Shown here: one piece after another, positions 1 to 62,460 of the stretch | How the letters are laid out: each line of letters opens with the position of its first letter | Position numbering within the stretch: the first letter of the stretch is position 1 | Source of the DNA: Montifringilla adamsi | Taxonomy: Eukaryota > Chordata > Aves > Passeriformes > Passeridae | NCBI GenBank assembly: GCA_017590115.1 | Contig: JAGGNK010011114.1 | Span: 4,021,733-4,085,732 of the forward strand | Reading direction: 5' to 3' | Length of the DNA: 64,000 nt | Program-made: the position numbers and the translations under genes | Notes under the pieces: generated by a model | The model's database searches: none | What the model saw: the letters and a program-made list of their open reading frames with translations, nothing else | What the model was told of the DNA's origin: nothing

Positions 1-1978
1 GCAGCCATTTTAACAGATGGAGTGTGTGATGTTTAGCAGCTACCACTGCTGGTATCTCTAAAAACCAAACTGGTGCTATAGAAGGCTAAATGTAGGCTCT
101 AACTTGGCAAGCTGGGAGATGTGCTATTTATACTGGACTTTCCTGTTTCCTCTGTGAGTTAATATACCTGGCCAACAAACCCTATATTGAGATTTTGCTC
201 CATCAGAGATGACAGTGAATTTAATCCAAATACAAATCAAGTTCTCAAATGCCCATATTAATGTATTCTGGCATTAGCCTAAAGGTACCTCACAATGTAA
301 AACATGCATATAAATGACTGTTTATATCTCTCTTTTAATGTTTATGAATTTGAATAATTCCACATTTAGTTCACTTGTACTCTGTGTATATTCTTTACTT
401 GTGATTTTAAATAGCAATAAGTTCTCTCTTCAAAATAAAATTAATAGTGAAGTAAGAATCTTGGCCTCTAAGATCTTGCCAAAAAATAGATTGTATTTTT
501 AGATTGGTAAATCCATTCCAGTTTTATATTCTTATATATCTTTTGAGAGAATATATACTCAGAATCCATAGAGTTGAGATTTAAAGTTACAGTTATTCAA
601 TGATACTCAGATGTTTCACTTTCCTTAATAAGTTTATTTTTTTATTTCTCACTTAAATTATTTGTTCTCAACTCTAGAGCTGGAACAACTTCTAAAAAAA
701 TTGAACAGATGAGGGAAGGTGCAAAGAGCTTTTAGAAGCTATTGAGCTATCTTTGTATATTACAATGTTTTTGTATTAGAAATCAAAATCTTAGCCAACA
801 CCTTTTTTTGATGTTGTTTTTTTTTGCCCAAGAGAGTCTTCTGACATGATTAGGACAATTTTCCAGGCAGCTGAATGGCTGATTCCAGCGTTCCCTGTGT
901 TAGCAGATACAGGGCAGATTTTGAAAGGGTTTCTTCTTAGTTTATGCAGAGGCTGAGGCAGAACGGAGTTCAAGTCTAGTCTGAGCATCTACTTTGTCTT
1001 AAGGTGAAGAATGGAAAAGCTGACAGTGACTGATTTTTGCAAGAATTCTTTAACGGGCGGAAAAATGGTGGGGGGGGGTGTGGAGAGAGAAGCATTTCAA
1101 AGAAAGGTGAGTATTTGTGATGTCTCCTAGTTTTAAGAAAGGAGAAAAACTGCTTCTTCAGGAAATTGAAAGTGACAGGCTCTGAACTTATTTTTAGCAT
1201 CAGGAGAAAGAGCAGTGAAGGGGCAGGGTCACAGTTCCTCTGTGGTGATTCTTTAATTCCTTAGTTTTTGCATTCACTATTTTTTGCTGCTAAATTTAAG
1301 ACTAATGAGTAGCTAGATCTATCAATTCCTTGTAACATTTCTGGTTTTGCCATTTTGGTATTCCCTCCAGCATTCCAAGGGTCTTCATTCTTACCCATTC
1401 CCCATTCAATCTCTTTCCTTACTACCCTGTGGTTCAAAAAACCATCCCCGGTTATATGCTTCCTTTTTTTCCCCGCATGTTTTGTGTCTTCTCCTCCTCC
1501 TGTTTTTTGACAGTATGTTGACAGCTTGGCTAAAAATTTAAATTTCAATTCAATGTTTTAATGAACGTTAGTATAGTAAATTTTATTCAGTTTTAATGTG
1601 CAGGCCTGTTTTGGAAGGATCAAACATCTTCAAAAGAGGATAACTGATCTCTGTAAATGTTGCCTTGCAGTGACACTTGTCAGTAGTAATTCCCTTGTCT
1701 GGTAAAAAATAAATGATAGAAGTTGGTCCAGCCAACATCTATTTTTTTAGTTGTAGTTTAAGTTGGCTTTTTTGGTAAAAGGTGGTGTCTATATCATTTG
1801 TCACACAAACCTCTGTTTAGCTGAAGAAGGAGGAAAGTAGTGTTGAATGCAATCTACAGTTTGTGCTAACCTGTGGAGTAAAACAGTATTTTACATCATC
1901 TGCAGCTAGTGCTAAACTTTATTATTGTGCCAGCAGTTTATTGTCTGTCCTTGCTGATATTGATGATCCTCGTTCCAG
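1..1978. other. Non-coding AT-rich flank, probably CRYBG3 intron
   Basis: No coding exon could be recognised. The sequence is AT-rich with a few homopolymer runs, including a G run near 1069-1078. The large CRYBG3 exon begins at its right edge behind a candidate acceptor at 1977-1978. The reading frame stays open upstream to at least 1863, so the exon could start somewhat earlier, for example behind the AGs near 1900 or 1932. That CRYBG3 5' exons lie further left is an inference: the human protein, as I recall it, is several hundred residues longer at the N-terminus than what is encoded here. Confidence 0.5.
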
Positions 1979-44175
<42,197 letters not shown>

Positions 44176-45304
44176 GTAAAATCCACCCCACAGATGGACT
44201 TTTTGTGGGCTACCAACATGTAGAGGGGGAAAAAAGAACCCAACTACTGAAGTCATACACCACTGGAACCATAAGCAGCAACTCCTCTCTATTTTCCTTT
44301 GTGCCAAGCACCAGCTCCTGAAAGAACTGAATTTTGCACAAATCTGGAAGATGGGAGGTTGATCCAATGTCTCTCTGCAGGGAAGCTGATTCTGCAGAGG
44401 CTGCTCCTGTGAAAGCCACCATTACTCTTCCTCTGAAGTATGAAAGGTAAATGCAAAAGAGCAGGCAGATGTTCTGCAGCATGGGAAGTGCAAGAGATAA
44501 GAGGGGAAAGGCTCTTCAGAAATGCTGTCTTTACCTTCCTCACCCTGCTGGAAGCTCACTGAGGAGTGAATGCACTGATGAGCTTCAAGGAACTTGAGCT
44601 GGGCTTTCATGTCCCAAGTGAAACTGTTTAGGCTCCAAGCGATCCTGAATGATGTCTCTGATTAAAATGCAATTTATTTTGTTCTTAAAGACACCTTTGA
44701 ACTGGAATTCCAGCTCAGCCTGTGAAATGAGGCAATACAGGGGCCTTTCACCCCCTAAATGATACTGGTAAGCAGCCTTTGTCTTCTCTGCTTTTAACAG
44801 CACCAAAACCAACTCACCTTGGTGTGTATTTCCAAAGGTGCCAGCAGCCTGCACTGCAGGGCTGGCTTCATGTTCCCAGAGCAGCGTGGGGACATCAGGG
44901 CACCGTGGCACCAAGGACAACTGATGGTCACAGCTTGGAGTGCCAGGGCTCTCCTCAATTTCCACACTATGCAACCACACTATTGCTCCAGCAGAGCCAG
45001 GCCTCACTGACTGCAGGTGGTGCTTGAAAAGCTTTTCCTGGCTCAGCCACAGCCCCTTGGAAGGCTGTGAACACCTGACGTGGAAGAGGAGTCCCTCAGC
45101 TCCCCAGCTTCAGCAGCACTAAATTCATCTTCATTGAAAATATTTTTTTCCAGCATTTCTACATTCAGGGTATGTATTTCTAGGACTATTTAAAGAGTTC
45201 AGGTTAGCTGAAGACACATATCTGAGATTCCAAAAGCTATGCCAGCTGTGCACTCAAACAGGATCATCCCCAAACAAAGACAAAACTCTTAAGTTTGCCA
45301 TAGA

Positions 45305-45310
45305 AATAAA
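45305..45310 (+). terminator. CRYBG3 proximal poly-A signal AATAAA
   Basis: A canonical hexamer about 1.1 kb into the 3' UTR, which would give a shorter message. Use is not proven. Confidence 0.5.
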
Positions 45311-45855
45311 ATATATGGATGTCTATTTTTGTATGAAATGGAGTTCTATATAGTACTATTTAAAAAAAAAATCTACTTGCACTTACTATTTTACATTCTA
45401 AAATTATCATAAATCTGCTGTTTGAGTAAGATCCTCAAATGTATGTATATATTTTTTCAACTAAAGCACTTGTTAAGCTTTTTTCCATATAAGCCAGTGC
45501 ATCATGTGTTCTGCATGTCATTTTCCATATGAAATTTTAAAAGCCTGTGTAAAAAGTTGTAGTTTTTTAAATGAAGAATGACTAAATCATACTTGGTGTC
45601 TCAGTGTTACATAACAAAGTAAAGCAGGCTTTTGTACTTAAGAGACCTTGAATGTAAAATGCTTAAGCATGTATATTTTAACTGTATAAAACTTTTTAGG
45701 AGAAACATTTTGCTGGTTGGTTTCTTTTTAAAAAAACTAAATAATAGTTTTCAGCAGATGTTGAACACATTCCTGTAAAATATTTCTTTTCCAATGGCCA
45801 AAAAGGGGGGATAAGTATATTGAATATGTGGCTGTGCTGTTACATGAGACTGCAT

Positions 45856-45879
45856 ATTAAAAATCAATGAAGTATTAAA
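45856..45879 (+). terminator. CRYBG3 distal poly-A signals (two ATTAAA)
   Basis: Two ATTAAA variants 18 bp apart, just before the region facing the RIOX2 3' end. This makes them the likely distal site. Confidence 0.55.
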
Positions 45880-45997
45880 GTAACTGCACCAGACTCATCA
45901 AAACCCACTCCAGAGAATATTGAAAACATAGATTCCAGCTAAAGGCTTTTGGGTTGCTTTCACTTGAAATTGGTGCTGAGGGAGGTAGAGGATAAAT

Positions 45998-46014
45998 TTT
46001 ATTGTCTGTTTATT
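45998..46014 (-). terminator. RIOX2 poly-A signals (two AATAAA on the minus strand)
   Basis: Two TTTATT hexamers on the plus strand (45998-46003, 46009-46014) read AATAAA on the minus strand, about 520 bp after the RIOX2 stop. Cleavage would fall near 45975-45990. Confidence 0.6.
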
Positions 46015-46529
46015 CCAGGGATGGCAGCATCTGAGGGAAAGAGGGGTTTTCTTGGGCAAAGCCTTCCCCCTGTGGGAACAGCACACGCAGCTTTTACCAG
46101 GAAGCTTTTGTTCTGTCAGGGCAATCAAACAGATTTGCCTGCTGATGAACTTTACAAATGAAAAAAAAAAAACAAGTTAATGTTTTATGCCCAAGGTTTT
46201 GGAGCCTGTTCCATGTATAACTTTAGATGTCCTCCACATCCCAGCAGCTCTCCAGAGGGAGGAGAACACCACAGCACTGGGGGTACTTAGGAGTGACTTC
46301 ATCCAGCCACAGGCCTGGAGCTGTGGCTCACTTACCTGTTTTTCCCAGTGCCCATTTTCCCAAAAGTGTGGAAAGACAGCTAACATTTGGCACCAGAACG
46401 TAGCCAACATATTGCAATGCTTTGTTAGCACTACAAACCAGAGGCTGGATGGATTAAAAAAAACCTAATTTAATAAACCTTGGTCTCAAGAGATGCGTAA
46501 CAGCCAGGAGCAGCTAATTCACAAAAGCA

Positions 46530-55025
<8,496 letters not shown>

Positions 55026-56576
55026 TCAGCCAACAATACAATCAAGAGATCACAGGCCCAGAGCAGCAGCTCTTGCCCTACCCAGGAGGATATCACAGGG
55101 TATTGGGAACAGCTGTGGATTCAGGGGATCACTAATTGCTCCCAGCAGGCCCCCACTCCTCCCCCAAACCTCAGCAAACTCCAAAGGGCTCTGCTGGAGC
55201 CACTGCTCACAGGAACTCACACCTGAGTTTATACTAAAGAACATGTGATGGAACCCAATGGATCACTGCCAGTGCAGGAGCCCACCCACACAAAGAACCT
55301 GTGGGCAAGTGGACATGTGAAAAATTATTTTTTTAAAAAAATCAACTCAGCTTTAAGAGATTGAGTGGCAATATGCAGAGTGGAGAGAGGAGGCAGGATC
55401 AGAAACTTGTATTCTTATTACACTTCCTTCAACAGTACCACTTTACAACAGAGGGAATATTGTTAGGCCTTTCTGTTGATGCTGTGTAATTACTAAATCT
55501 ACAAGCTTAAAACTTGTAAAATGTACCAGTTTAAAAACGAAAATGCCAAGATTTCTGCCAAGCCGTCAAACTTTGTGGTTTATACAGAATAAAAATAATT
55601 GTTTCATACAAGTACAGATATTTCATTTTAAAGCTGAAAGTCATTTACTTTGTTTTTCCACAGTATGTTGTGCAGAATTACGCAAGAATAAAAAAGTCAA
55701 TTCACAAATGGTTTAGATGCCAAGTTCTCAGGAAAGCTGAGGCACAAACTTATTAGCAGTAGGTTTAAACCATGTGCAGACAGACTTGCCTCGAGTCTGC
55801 TCCAGCATTTCCTCCCCCAGAGCAGCCTGGGGAGCTGAGCTCAGCCAGCCCAAAGCCCTGGAGCAGCAGAGCCTGGCAGCCAGCTCTGGGCTGGCCACCC
55901 CAGGTGACTCTGGGCACGTCTGAGCGGGTCTGAGGAGCCAGAACATGCTGATGCTTTCACTTCCAGGTAAAAATGGCACCTTTGCTCCCAAAAGCAAATG
56001 CTGTCAATGTACCCAGATGCTTTTACTTGCACAGATGCCTTATCCTGAAACCCAAACTCCAGTGGTGGGTGGTAATTCCAAGCAGCAGGAAGTTCTCCTG
56101 TGCAGCAGGACATCCTGCTGATCCCCCAGCTCCTGGGCAATGCTTCACCAGCAGCTCCTGGAGCAGCCTGTCCTTCAGTAGTACCTGTGGTCACCTCAGT
56201 CCTGCAGGAGGGAATTCACATCACCACCTTCCCAGCAGGATGGACATTCCTAGCTGCAGGAAGCCACTGTACTACATGAGGCAAGGGAATGTTTAAAAAA
56301 AATTAAAGACTGAAAATTAGTCCCTGGTTGGCAGCAAGATCTGAAGACGCTGCTGGCACTAGGATCTAAAACTGGCATTCCCCAAATGTCAGGAACACAA
56401 ATGTAACCAACCCTGATTTGATGGTTTTGAATTCCAGGCCTAAAGCCATCATTTCAACCTCTCAGATTGCTCTAATGAAGTTAAATTCTCATAGGTACTG
56501 TTGAGAGAACTCTGCTTCATTTACACCACGTGCTTCTCTGTAGTGTTTGGTTATTTACCACAACTGCAAACCAAGG

Positions 56577-57070
56577 ATTGGTTTGGGTTGGAAGAAATCA
56601 CCTGGCACAAACCCCCTGCAATGAGCAGGGACATCTCCCACTCGATCTATTTGGTGAAAGCCACATTCAACCTGACCTTGAACACTTCCAGGGATGGGGC
56701 AGCCCCAACTTCTCTGGGCAAGCTGTCAGGGCCTCACTACCCTCACCACAAAAAATCCTCCCTTGTATCCAATCTAAACCTACCCCTTACAATGTAAAAC
56801 CATTCCCCCCTGCCCTGGTAAAAAGTCTTTTCTGTCTCTCTCTCACAGCATTTAAATACTGAAAGGCTGCAAAAATATCCCTGGAGAGCCTTCTCCATGC
56901 TGAAACAGCCCAGCCTGTGTTCACAGCAGAGCTGCTGCAGCTCTCTGATCATTTTGGTGGCACCCTCCGGATTCTCTCCAACAGCTCCCGGTCCTTCCCG
57001 TGCTGGGGACCCCAGAGGTGGGTGCAGCTCCCCGGGTGGGGTCTGACGGGGCAGGATCCCCTCCCTGCCT
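56577..57070 (-). mobile_element. CR1 LINE 3' fragment, minus orientation
   Basis: Matches the CR1 3' region read on the opposite strand: CCCTGCAATGAGCAGGGACA, CTTCCAGGGATGGGGCA, CTGAAAGGCTGCAA and CTCTGATCATTTTGGTGGC follow each other in the expected order. It lies in RIOX2 intron 1 and stops about 340 bp from exon 1. Confidence 0.9.
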
Positions 57071-57079
57071 CCCTCAGGC

Positions 57080-57560
57080 TTTGGGAGCAGCCCGGGGCAC
57101 CGTCGGCAGCGCGTGGCCGGCTCCGGTCCCGCTCTTCAGCTCCCCACACGCCCAGCTCCTTCCCGGCAGGGCTGCAGCGAGAGCCGAGCAGCAGAAGGGG
57201 CCCGCTCCGCCTCGCTCGGGGACAGCTGCTGTCACCAGTGTCGCCAGCGCCACTCGCACAGGGACACGAGGCGCGTTCCCGCACGGCCCGGCAGCGCCGG
57301 GGGAAGCAGCGGGGACACAGGCGGACACGGGGCGGCTCCGGGAACACGCAGCCCCGCCGCCAGCCCTCCCCTTCCTTCCCCTCCCGCTCCCGCAGCCCCG
57401 CACTCACCCCGCGGGCGGCAGGGAGGGGATGGCCCGGCCCGGTCCCGCAGGATGGGCCCGCTGGAAGCGGGGCGGATCCTGCCGCGCTGGGTGTCACGGG
57501 AGGAGACGCTTCCGGGCGGCCGGTAGGAAATGCAGCGCTGTTCCCGTGTTATTCCTGTGT
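57080..57560 (-). promoter_or_regulatory. RIOX2: RIOX2 CpG-rich promoter and non-coding exon 1
   Basis: A dense CpG region in otherwise CpG-poor DNA. On the minus strand an untranslated exon 1 ends at 57408 with a consensus donor GTGAGT (57407-57402). An ETS-type CCGGAAG element lies at 57515-57509, so transcription probably starts near 57480-57530. There is no TATA box, as expected for a housekeeping-type promoter. Long ORFs on both strands here arise from GC richness. Confidence 0.75.
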
Positions 57561-60500
57561 GTATTCCGACGGGAACGCAACAGTGTCTTCGCTGAAGTTG
57601 TTCGGACGATTAAATTTTGATTCCTACACAAAACAGTGTCTGGGCTTTAGTTGCGCCATCTTTTCCTGAACCAAAATCCCGTTCCAGAGTCCCTCTGAGG
57701 CTCCCTCAAAGAAATCTTCAGAATGTGTACCGAGCACATGAAAACTTCCAGAAGTATTTTTAATTACCTTTACTGAAGAGGCCTGTTAATGGTTTAGTTT
57801 ACGTTGGCTAATGACATCAGAAGAAGATGTTAGGTAGGCTTTCCTAAAGCTTTATTCTTGTGTACTGCTAGTTTGAAGAACTATATAAAACCTTTAAGAA
57901 TGAAGTAGCCCGGACCTAAAAGTTTGCATCACCTACGCTAATACCCACAGGATGTTTTCTTATTACAGATGGGTGTAGCAGCAGATGTTAAAAATAGTGA
58001 GGCCACATCCTGCACCTCAGCTGATGACAGAAATCGTGACAAGCTGTTATTTCTGCTCCAGAAATCCACAAGTACCCTCAGCATTACTGCCTGAGTGCCA
58101 TCGGGATGAACACTCACCAAGCATGTATTTACATAATGCCTGTGGTGCTTTAACTCGCAGTAAACGTTGTGGGATATAAAACCCACGCATGGGACTGGCT
58201 GCAACACCAGCAGGAATGGAAAATACTCCTGAGTACCTTTTTAAAGACTTCCGTGCTGGTCTGCAGAAACAAATTGACTGAAAGTAGTTATTACCATACC
58301 TGGCAGGAAGTTAACACACACTTCAGAGGGTCATGGGAGCTCAGCCAGCCCTACAGCACCCTCTAGACAAGAAATAGTTTGTTGAAATACTGTTTGTTAT
58401 ATTTTACTATTTATACAAGCAATAGATTTTTTTAAAGCATAATTTATCCTGATATCATCCCTGTCACTGCATTAAGAAAATAAAAATTACAAGCTTTGCT
58501 GTAAAAGCATGCAGTTAAATGTCATCATCATTTACAAGAGCATGTAGTGACAGGACAAGGGGGAATGGCTTCAAACTGAAAGAGGGGAGGATTAGACTGG
58601 ATATTAGGAAAAAAAATCTTTACTGTGAGATTGGTGAGGCCCTGGCACAGGTTGTCCAGAAAGCTGTGGATATTCCATCCCTGGAAGTGTTCAGGGTCAG
58701 GTCTGAGCATCCTGGTTTAATGAAAGGTGTCCCTGTCCAGTACTCTGGGTGGGAAGAACCCCTGGCCAATGGTTTCATTCACAGCTGAAAGTAACAGCAG
58801 CTTTCTCCACCAAAAGCAAGCTCTGCAGCTCTCTGGCACCTGTACAGATGAGTTAAGCATTGCCTGGAACGCAAATGCAGGCAGAAGTTTTAAAATTTTC
58901 CTCCACACCTCCATGTGAGGACCAGTTTGCTGCAGCCTACACAGGGCTTGGGCATGCTGTGCTGCAGGGCTTCTGCTGCTGCAAATCCTGCAAGGAATTT
59001 AGAAAAGGGAACTGATTTGGAGCCTTTTCTCCATTGGAGGCTGAGGCTTCACTGTTGGCTACACAACAAATACTTTTTCTTGTAGGGCAGATAAATGTGT
59101 GAAAATGGTGTTGTATTAGTTCACGTGAAAAGTTTAGAAGAGACATTGCACATCTGGAGCAACGAGATGGGATCTTCTCAGGCAATCTGGAACATCTGTG
59201 CAGGATGCCTCATAAAGGCAGTGCAGGAGCAAGGCTGTGATGGTGTATTTTTATATACATCTGCTCAGCTTGAGGTCTGGTGTGCTGTTACTGCTGCCAA
59301 AGCCTGTGTGTCCTTTGGCTTTGCATTCCCAGCATTGTCATTCCTGGTATGGTTCTGCTTTCCATGACAGGATTTCCTGGAAAAGAATCAAAGCTGTCTC
59401 AGCTCTGACACATTTGTTTGGCAGCGATCTGTCCCACTCACTCTGTGAGATTTCAGTCACTCAGCAGGCACTGTGTCACCACTTCTGCAGCTCTGGAAAT
59501 GGGAGCTTGACAAATGCAGCTCTTTGAAAAAGTTAAGAGACGTCACCATGCTCTGAACAAACAAGATGGGAGCAAGAAAATAAGAAAATTGAATGAGAAA
59601 AAAAAAAAAGTAAGTAAATAAAGAAACCAGAGAGTGACTTAGGCTTCCAAATTTATTCCCACTTCCTTGACCAAGCATTTATCTTGTGACACTTTTTGTC
59701 ACCAAATGATCATTTTGAACTTCAAAATGGTAATTTTTATCTGACTTGGTAAATATAAACTCTGCTTATGAAATGACAGACAAACCCAAGTAATTTAGTG
59801 GAAAATGCTCCTTATTTGGGAAAGTTATAAATTATTCTTTTCTGGAGCTGGGAAAACTTTCTGTGTTTATCCCTGAACATCCTTAATTCAGCCTCCTTAG
59901 CCTGAACCTAAGGATATTTCCATGCAGGATTCATCTGAGACTGACAGGTTTCCTGTATGTGTCTTTGTTTTGGCACAGCTGTTTCCTTTTATTTCCTGGA
60001 ACTATGCTGGGGATCACTGCTGCAAGGGGCAGATGCAGCTTCTCCTCTCTGCAACATTCAATCTCAAAAGCCAAAGCAAGAGGGAGGGAGGCAAAACCCC
60101 AAGTTCACATGCAACAAAAAGCAGAAGAACCGAAGGTGTGGTTAGTTTGTTCTCTTGACAAAGTTGTCTAAAACCTCTGTCTCAAAGCCTGTGTTTCTAA
60201 GCCAAAGGGTTCTGCAGGAAGCAGGGGATTACAGCAGGTGGAGGTGAGGCAGAGGTGTGTGGGTGACTCCTGAAGGACACAGCTCGTGCTGGGGATGCTG
60301 CTCATCCACCTGGGAAGTGGCTGCAAGTGCACAGGTCTGGGATGTTGTTCCTGTGCTGCCTCAGGGACTGGTGAGCCAGGTTCCTCAAAACAGAGGTGCC
60401 ATGGAGAGTCACGGACAGCTGACAAGGGTGAAGAGTCTTCCTGAAGTGTTGCTGATGCACAGTCTACAAAAGCCCCATCAGCCTGGCTTCCTGCTGGTCC

Positions 60501-61052
60501 CTACTGCACTGCTAAGCCATCATTTTCCCCCTGGTTCCCATCCGAGGGCAGAGGCTGCTGAGGTGCACAGGGGTTGCCCAGGAAAATTGGAATGCAGGAA
60601 GGAGACAAGGACAGGAGCTATCTCAAGGCTGTCCCAAAGCAGTTGGTGTGGATTGCCGACCACAGTGGAGCACAGGTGAAGAACAGAGGGGCTGATTTGA
60701 GAGGAAGGGTTGGAGTGCAGACACAGACAGGGCAATGGCTCAGGTGGGAGCTGCTGTCTGTTCAGGAGGGTGACAAAGGGCTCCCTTAGTGAGCACACAG
60801 CTCCTGTGCTCCTGCAGTGGAGCCTGTGCATGGGATCACCCCGGTGAAGCTCTGCATAGTCCAGTTGGAAAAGAACCCAGACACGTGAGAGTTTTTCATG
60901 AAGAGTTTTGCTGCTGACCAAACCAGCCCAGGTTGGATGCAGAAGTCTCTTTTGGAAAACTGTAACCTTTTCCTCTACTGCTGTTGCATTATTTTTGAAG
61001 TATGATGCAACTCTCATACACAAAATAAAGTCTAGCTTATAAGCATTTTTGT
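57561..61052. other. RIOX2-GABRR3 intergenic DNA and GABRR3 3' UTR
   Basis: No coding exon was recognised. It holds the CR1 fragment at 58540-58745 and an A-rich run near 59598. The GABRR3 3' UTR extends left from 61052. Minus-strand AATAAA hexamers at 59988-59993 and 59652-59657 are possible ends, but the real one cannot be chosen from sequence alone. Confidence 0.6.
58540..58745 (+). mobile_element. CR1 LINE 3' fragment, plus orientation
   Basis: Reads GGGGGAATGGCTTCAAACTG, TTTACTGTGAGATTGGTGAG, CTGGCACAGGTTG and CATCCCTGGAAGTGTTCA in consensus order. It is truncated before the 3' terminal octamer repeats. Confidence 0.92.
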
Positions 61053-61355
61053 TCATATGTACAAACCCCAGTAAAAAAAGTTGAACACAATATATACACT
61101 GGGAAATATAATCCTGGAATATGTGTCAATAGCATGATTGTTCTGCAAAATAATCCTGCCCACGTTTCCCTTCAGAGATCTCTTCCTCTTCAAGCGAGGT
61201 GTGTCAGCATTGGAGATGTTGGTTTGACTTGCCCTGGTCTCACTCTCCTCACAGGGCTCTGGGAAGGGACTCAGGTCCATGTCCTCATCCGTGTCGTGGT
61301 AGCAGCCATCGAAAGCCATCGCTTGCACTGCGTCCATGCTGTACATTCCTGAAGC
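61053..61355 (-). CDS. GABRR3: GABRR3 last exon: cytoplasmic loop and TM4
   Basis: Encodes ASGMYSMDAVQAMAFDGCYH, a Glu/Asp-rich loop, RLKRKRSLKGNVGRIILQNN and TM4 IIFPSVYIVFNFFYWGLYI, then TGA. The acceptor is AG at 61357-61356. A second AG 8 nt further in would break the frame. Confidence 0.94.
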   Translation of the reverse strand, partial: ASGMYSMDAVQAMAFDGCYHDTDEDMDLSPFPEPCEESETRASQTNISNADTPRLKRKRSLKGNVGRIILQNNHAIDTYSRIIFPSVYIVFNFFYWGLYI

Positions 61356-62460
61356 CTGGCAACAAAGGAGAGTTACTGTGTGTCTAGCAGGAGCCTTTCT
61401 GGCAAATCATAAATGAATAAAACAGAAGATAATGAAAGCTTCCCCCTCAGTGTTGAGCATGTGGAGAACAGGGCTGTCCCACAGTATGGCTCTCTGTGGG
61501 GCCTGCCCCCTTGAGCAAGGAAATGTCATCAAATGTCATAAAACACACTTGTCTGCCTGATTATTGCCAGCTGCTGGCTGGCAGTTCGTGCCTCAGCTTC
61601 TGAAACAGAGGAATCTAACTCTCTCCTGTAGGTCTGTGTTGCTGGAGTTGTGGGAAATTACTTCAAACATTTCTGGGAGTAGGTTTTTGATGGGATTATC
61701 CAATCATGTGAGCAACATGTGCATTCTTTCTGTGCTCCTCCCCTCATGATATTCCAGCAAATGAGTTTACAGAGGGGATATTCTTCAAGCAAAGGTTTTA
61801 AGTGAGAGCTTCACAGAAAGCAGATGTTTAACGTGTGGCTATATCTGCTTCAAGCACACTTTTCTAAAAATTACCTTGTCATTCATCTGGTCTGCACAAA
61901 AAAACCCCAGGAAACAGGGAGAAATATCATATGAGGGCATGCTGAGGTCTATTTCAGAGACAGCAGAAATGCCTTGATTGATAGGTATTTGAAAATAGTA
62001 GGAAGGTTATATTCCTCTGAGGGGGAAAAAAGGGGGCAAAAAATATCCCTAACCTCTGCCACAAGGGAAAGGAGAGAAAGCACAGACCTTTCAGGATCTC
62101 AGAGAGGAGGAGACTTTGTCTCCCTTCACCCAAGTGAAAAAAAAAAGTGACATACAGAGTGGAGACAGAGATTGTTACTGTTCTGTTATCACAGGGGTGT
62201 ATCAGGACTACTCTGTGGCTTGCATGATGCTTTCAGAAGGCAACAAAACACAGAGGGTTGTACCTTGCCCCTTTTTTTGAGTTGTTTCCTCTCTTCAATT
62301 GTCGTGAGATAGTTCACCGCTGCATACTCGATGACTGACAGGAAGACAAAAAGGAAGCTGATCCATAAATACACATCCACAGCCTTTATGTAAGACACTT
62401 GAGGCATTGAGGCACTTACTCCTGTCATGATGGTGGACATTGTCAGCACTGTAGTTATAC
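61053..62460 (-). CDS. GABRR3: GABRR3 (GABA receptor rho-3), last two coding exons, 5' incomplete
   Basis: A subunit of the pentameric GABA-gated chloride channel (Cys-loop family, rho class), in the plasma membrane. Two exons are seen: 62460-62264 (TM2, TM3 and start of the cytoplasmic loop) and 61355-61053 (rest of the loop, TM4 and TGA). They join in phase 0 as RGK-ASG-MYSMDAVQAMAFDGCYHD. The loop matches human rho-3 as I recall it (RGK-ISR-MY and DAVQAMAFDGCYHD), and position next to RIOX2 agrees. The upstream exons (signal peptide, ligand-binding domain, TM1) are beyond the window edge. Confidence 0.93.
61356..62263. other. GABRR3 last intron
   Basis: 0.9 kb of unique sequence with GT-AG ends. 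Nothing else was recognised. Confidence 0.75.
62264..62460 (-). CDS. GABRR3: GABRR3 penultimate exon: TM2-TM3
   Basis: Encodes GITTVLTMSTIMTGVSASMP, then VDVYLWISFLFVFLSVIEYA and AAVNYLTTIEERKQLKKRGK. It begins within a Gly codon (phase 1) and ends in phase 0. TM2 has Thr at 6' and Leu at 9', as in other rho subunits, and Met at 15'. Confidence 0.95.

Larger units (their letters stand above)
44176..45900 (+). other. CRYBG3: CRYBG3 3' UTR
   Basis: AT-rich, non-coding sequence after the stop. Poly-A signals are AATAAA at 45305-45310 and ATTAAA at 45856-45861 and 45874-45879. The last pair gives a predicted end near 45890-45905. Another AATAAA at 46472-46477 would run into RIOX2 if used. The end is inferred from the signals only. 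Confidence 0.7.

Noticed and set aside
56917..57669. 250-codon plus-strand ORF (and overlapping 206, 182 and 137-codon ORFs)
   Set aside because: They lie in the CpG-rich RIOX2 promoter and CR1 remnant, overlap on both strands, and read as Arg/Pro/Gly-rich translations of GC-rich DNA with no domain.
60520..61056. 178-codon minus-strand ORF just after the GABRR3 stop
   Set aside because: It overlaps the GABRR3 stop in another frame and is most simply 3' UTR.
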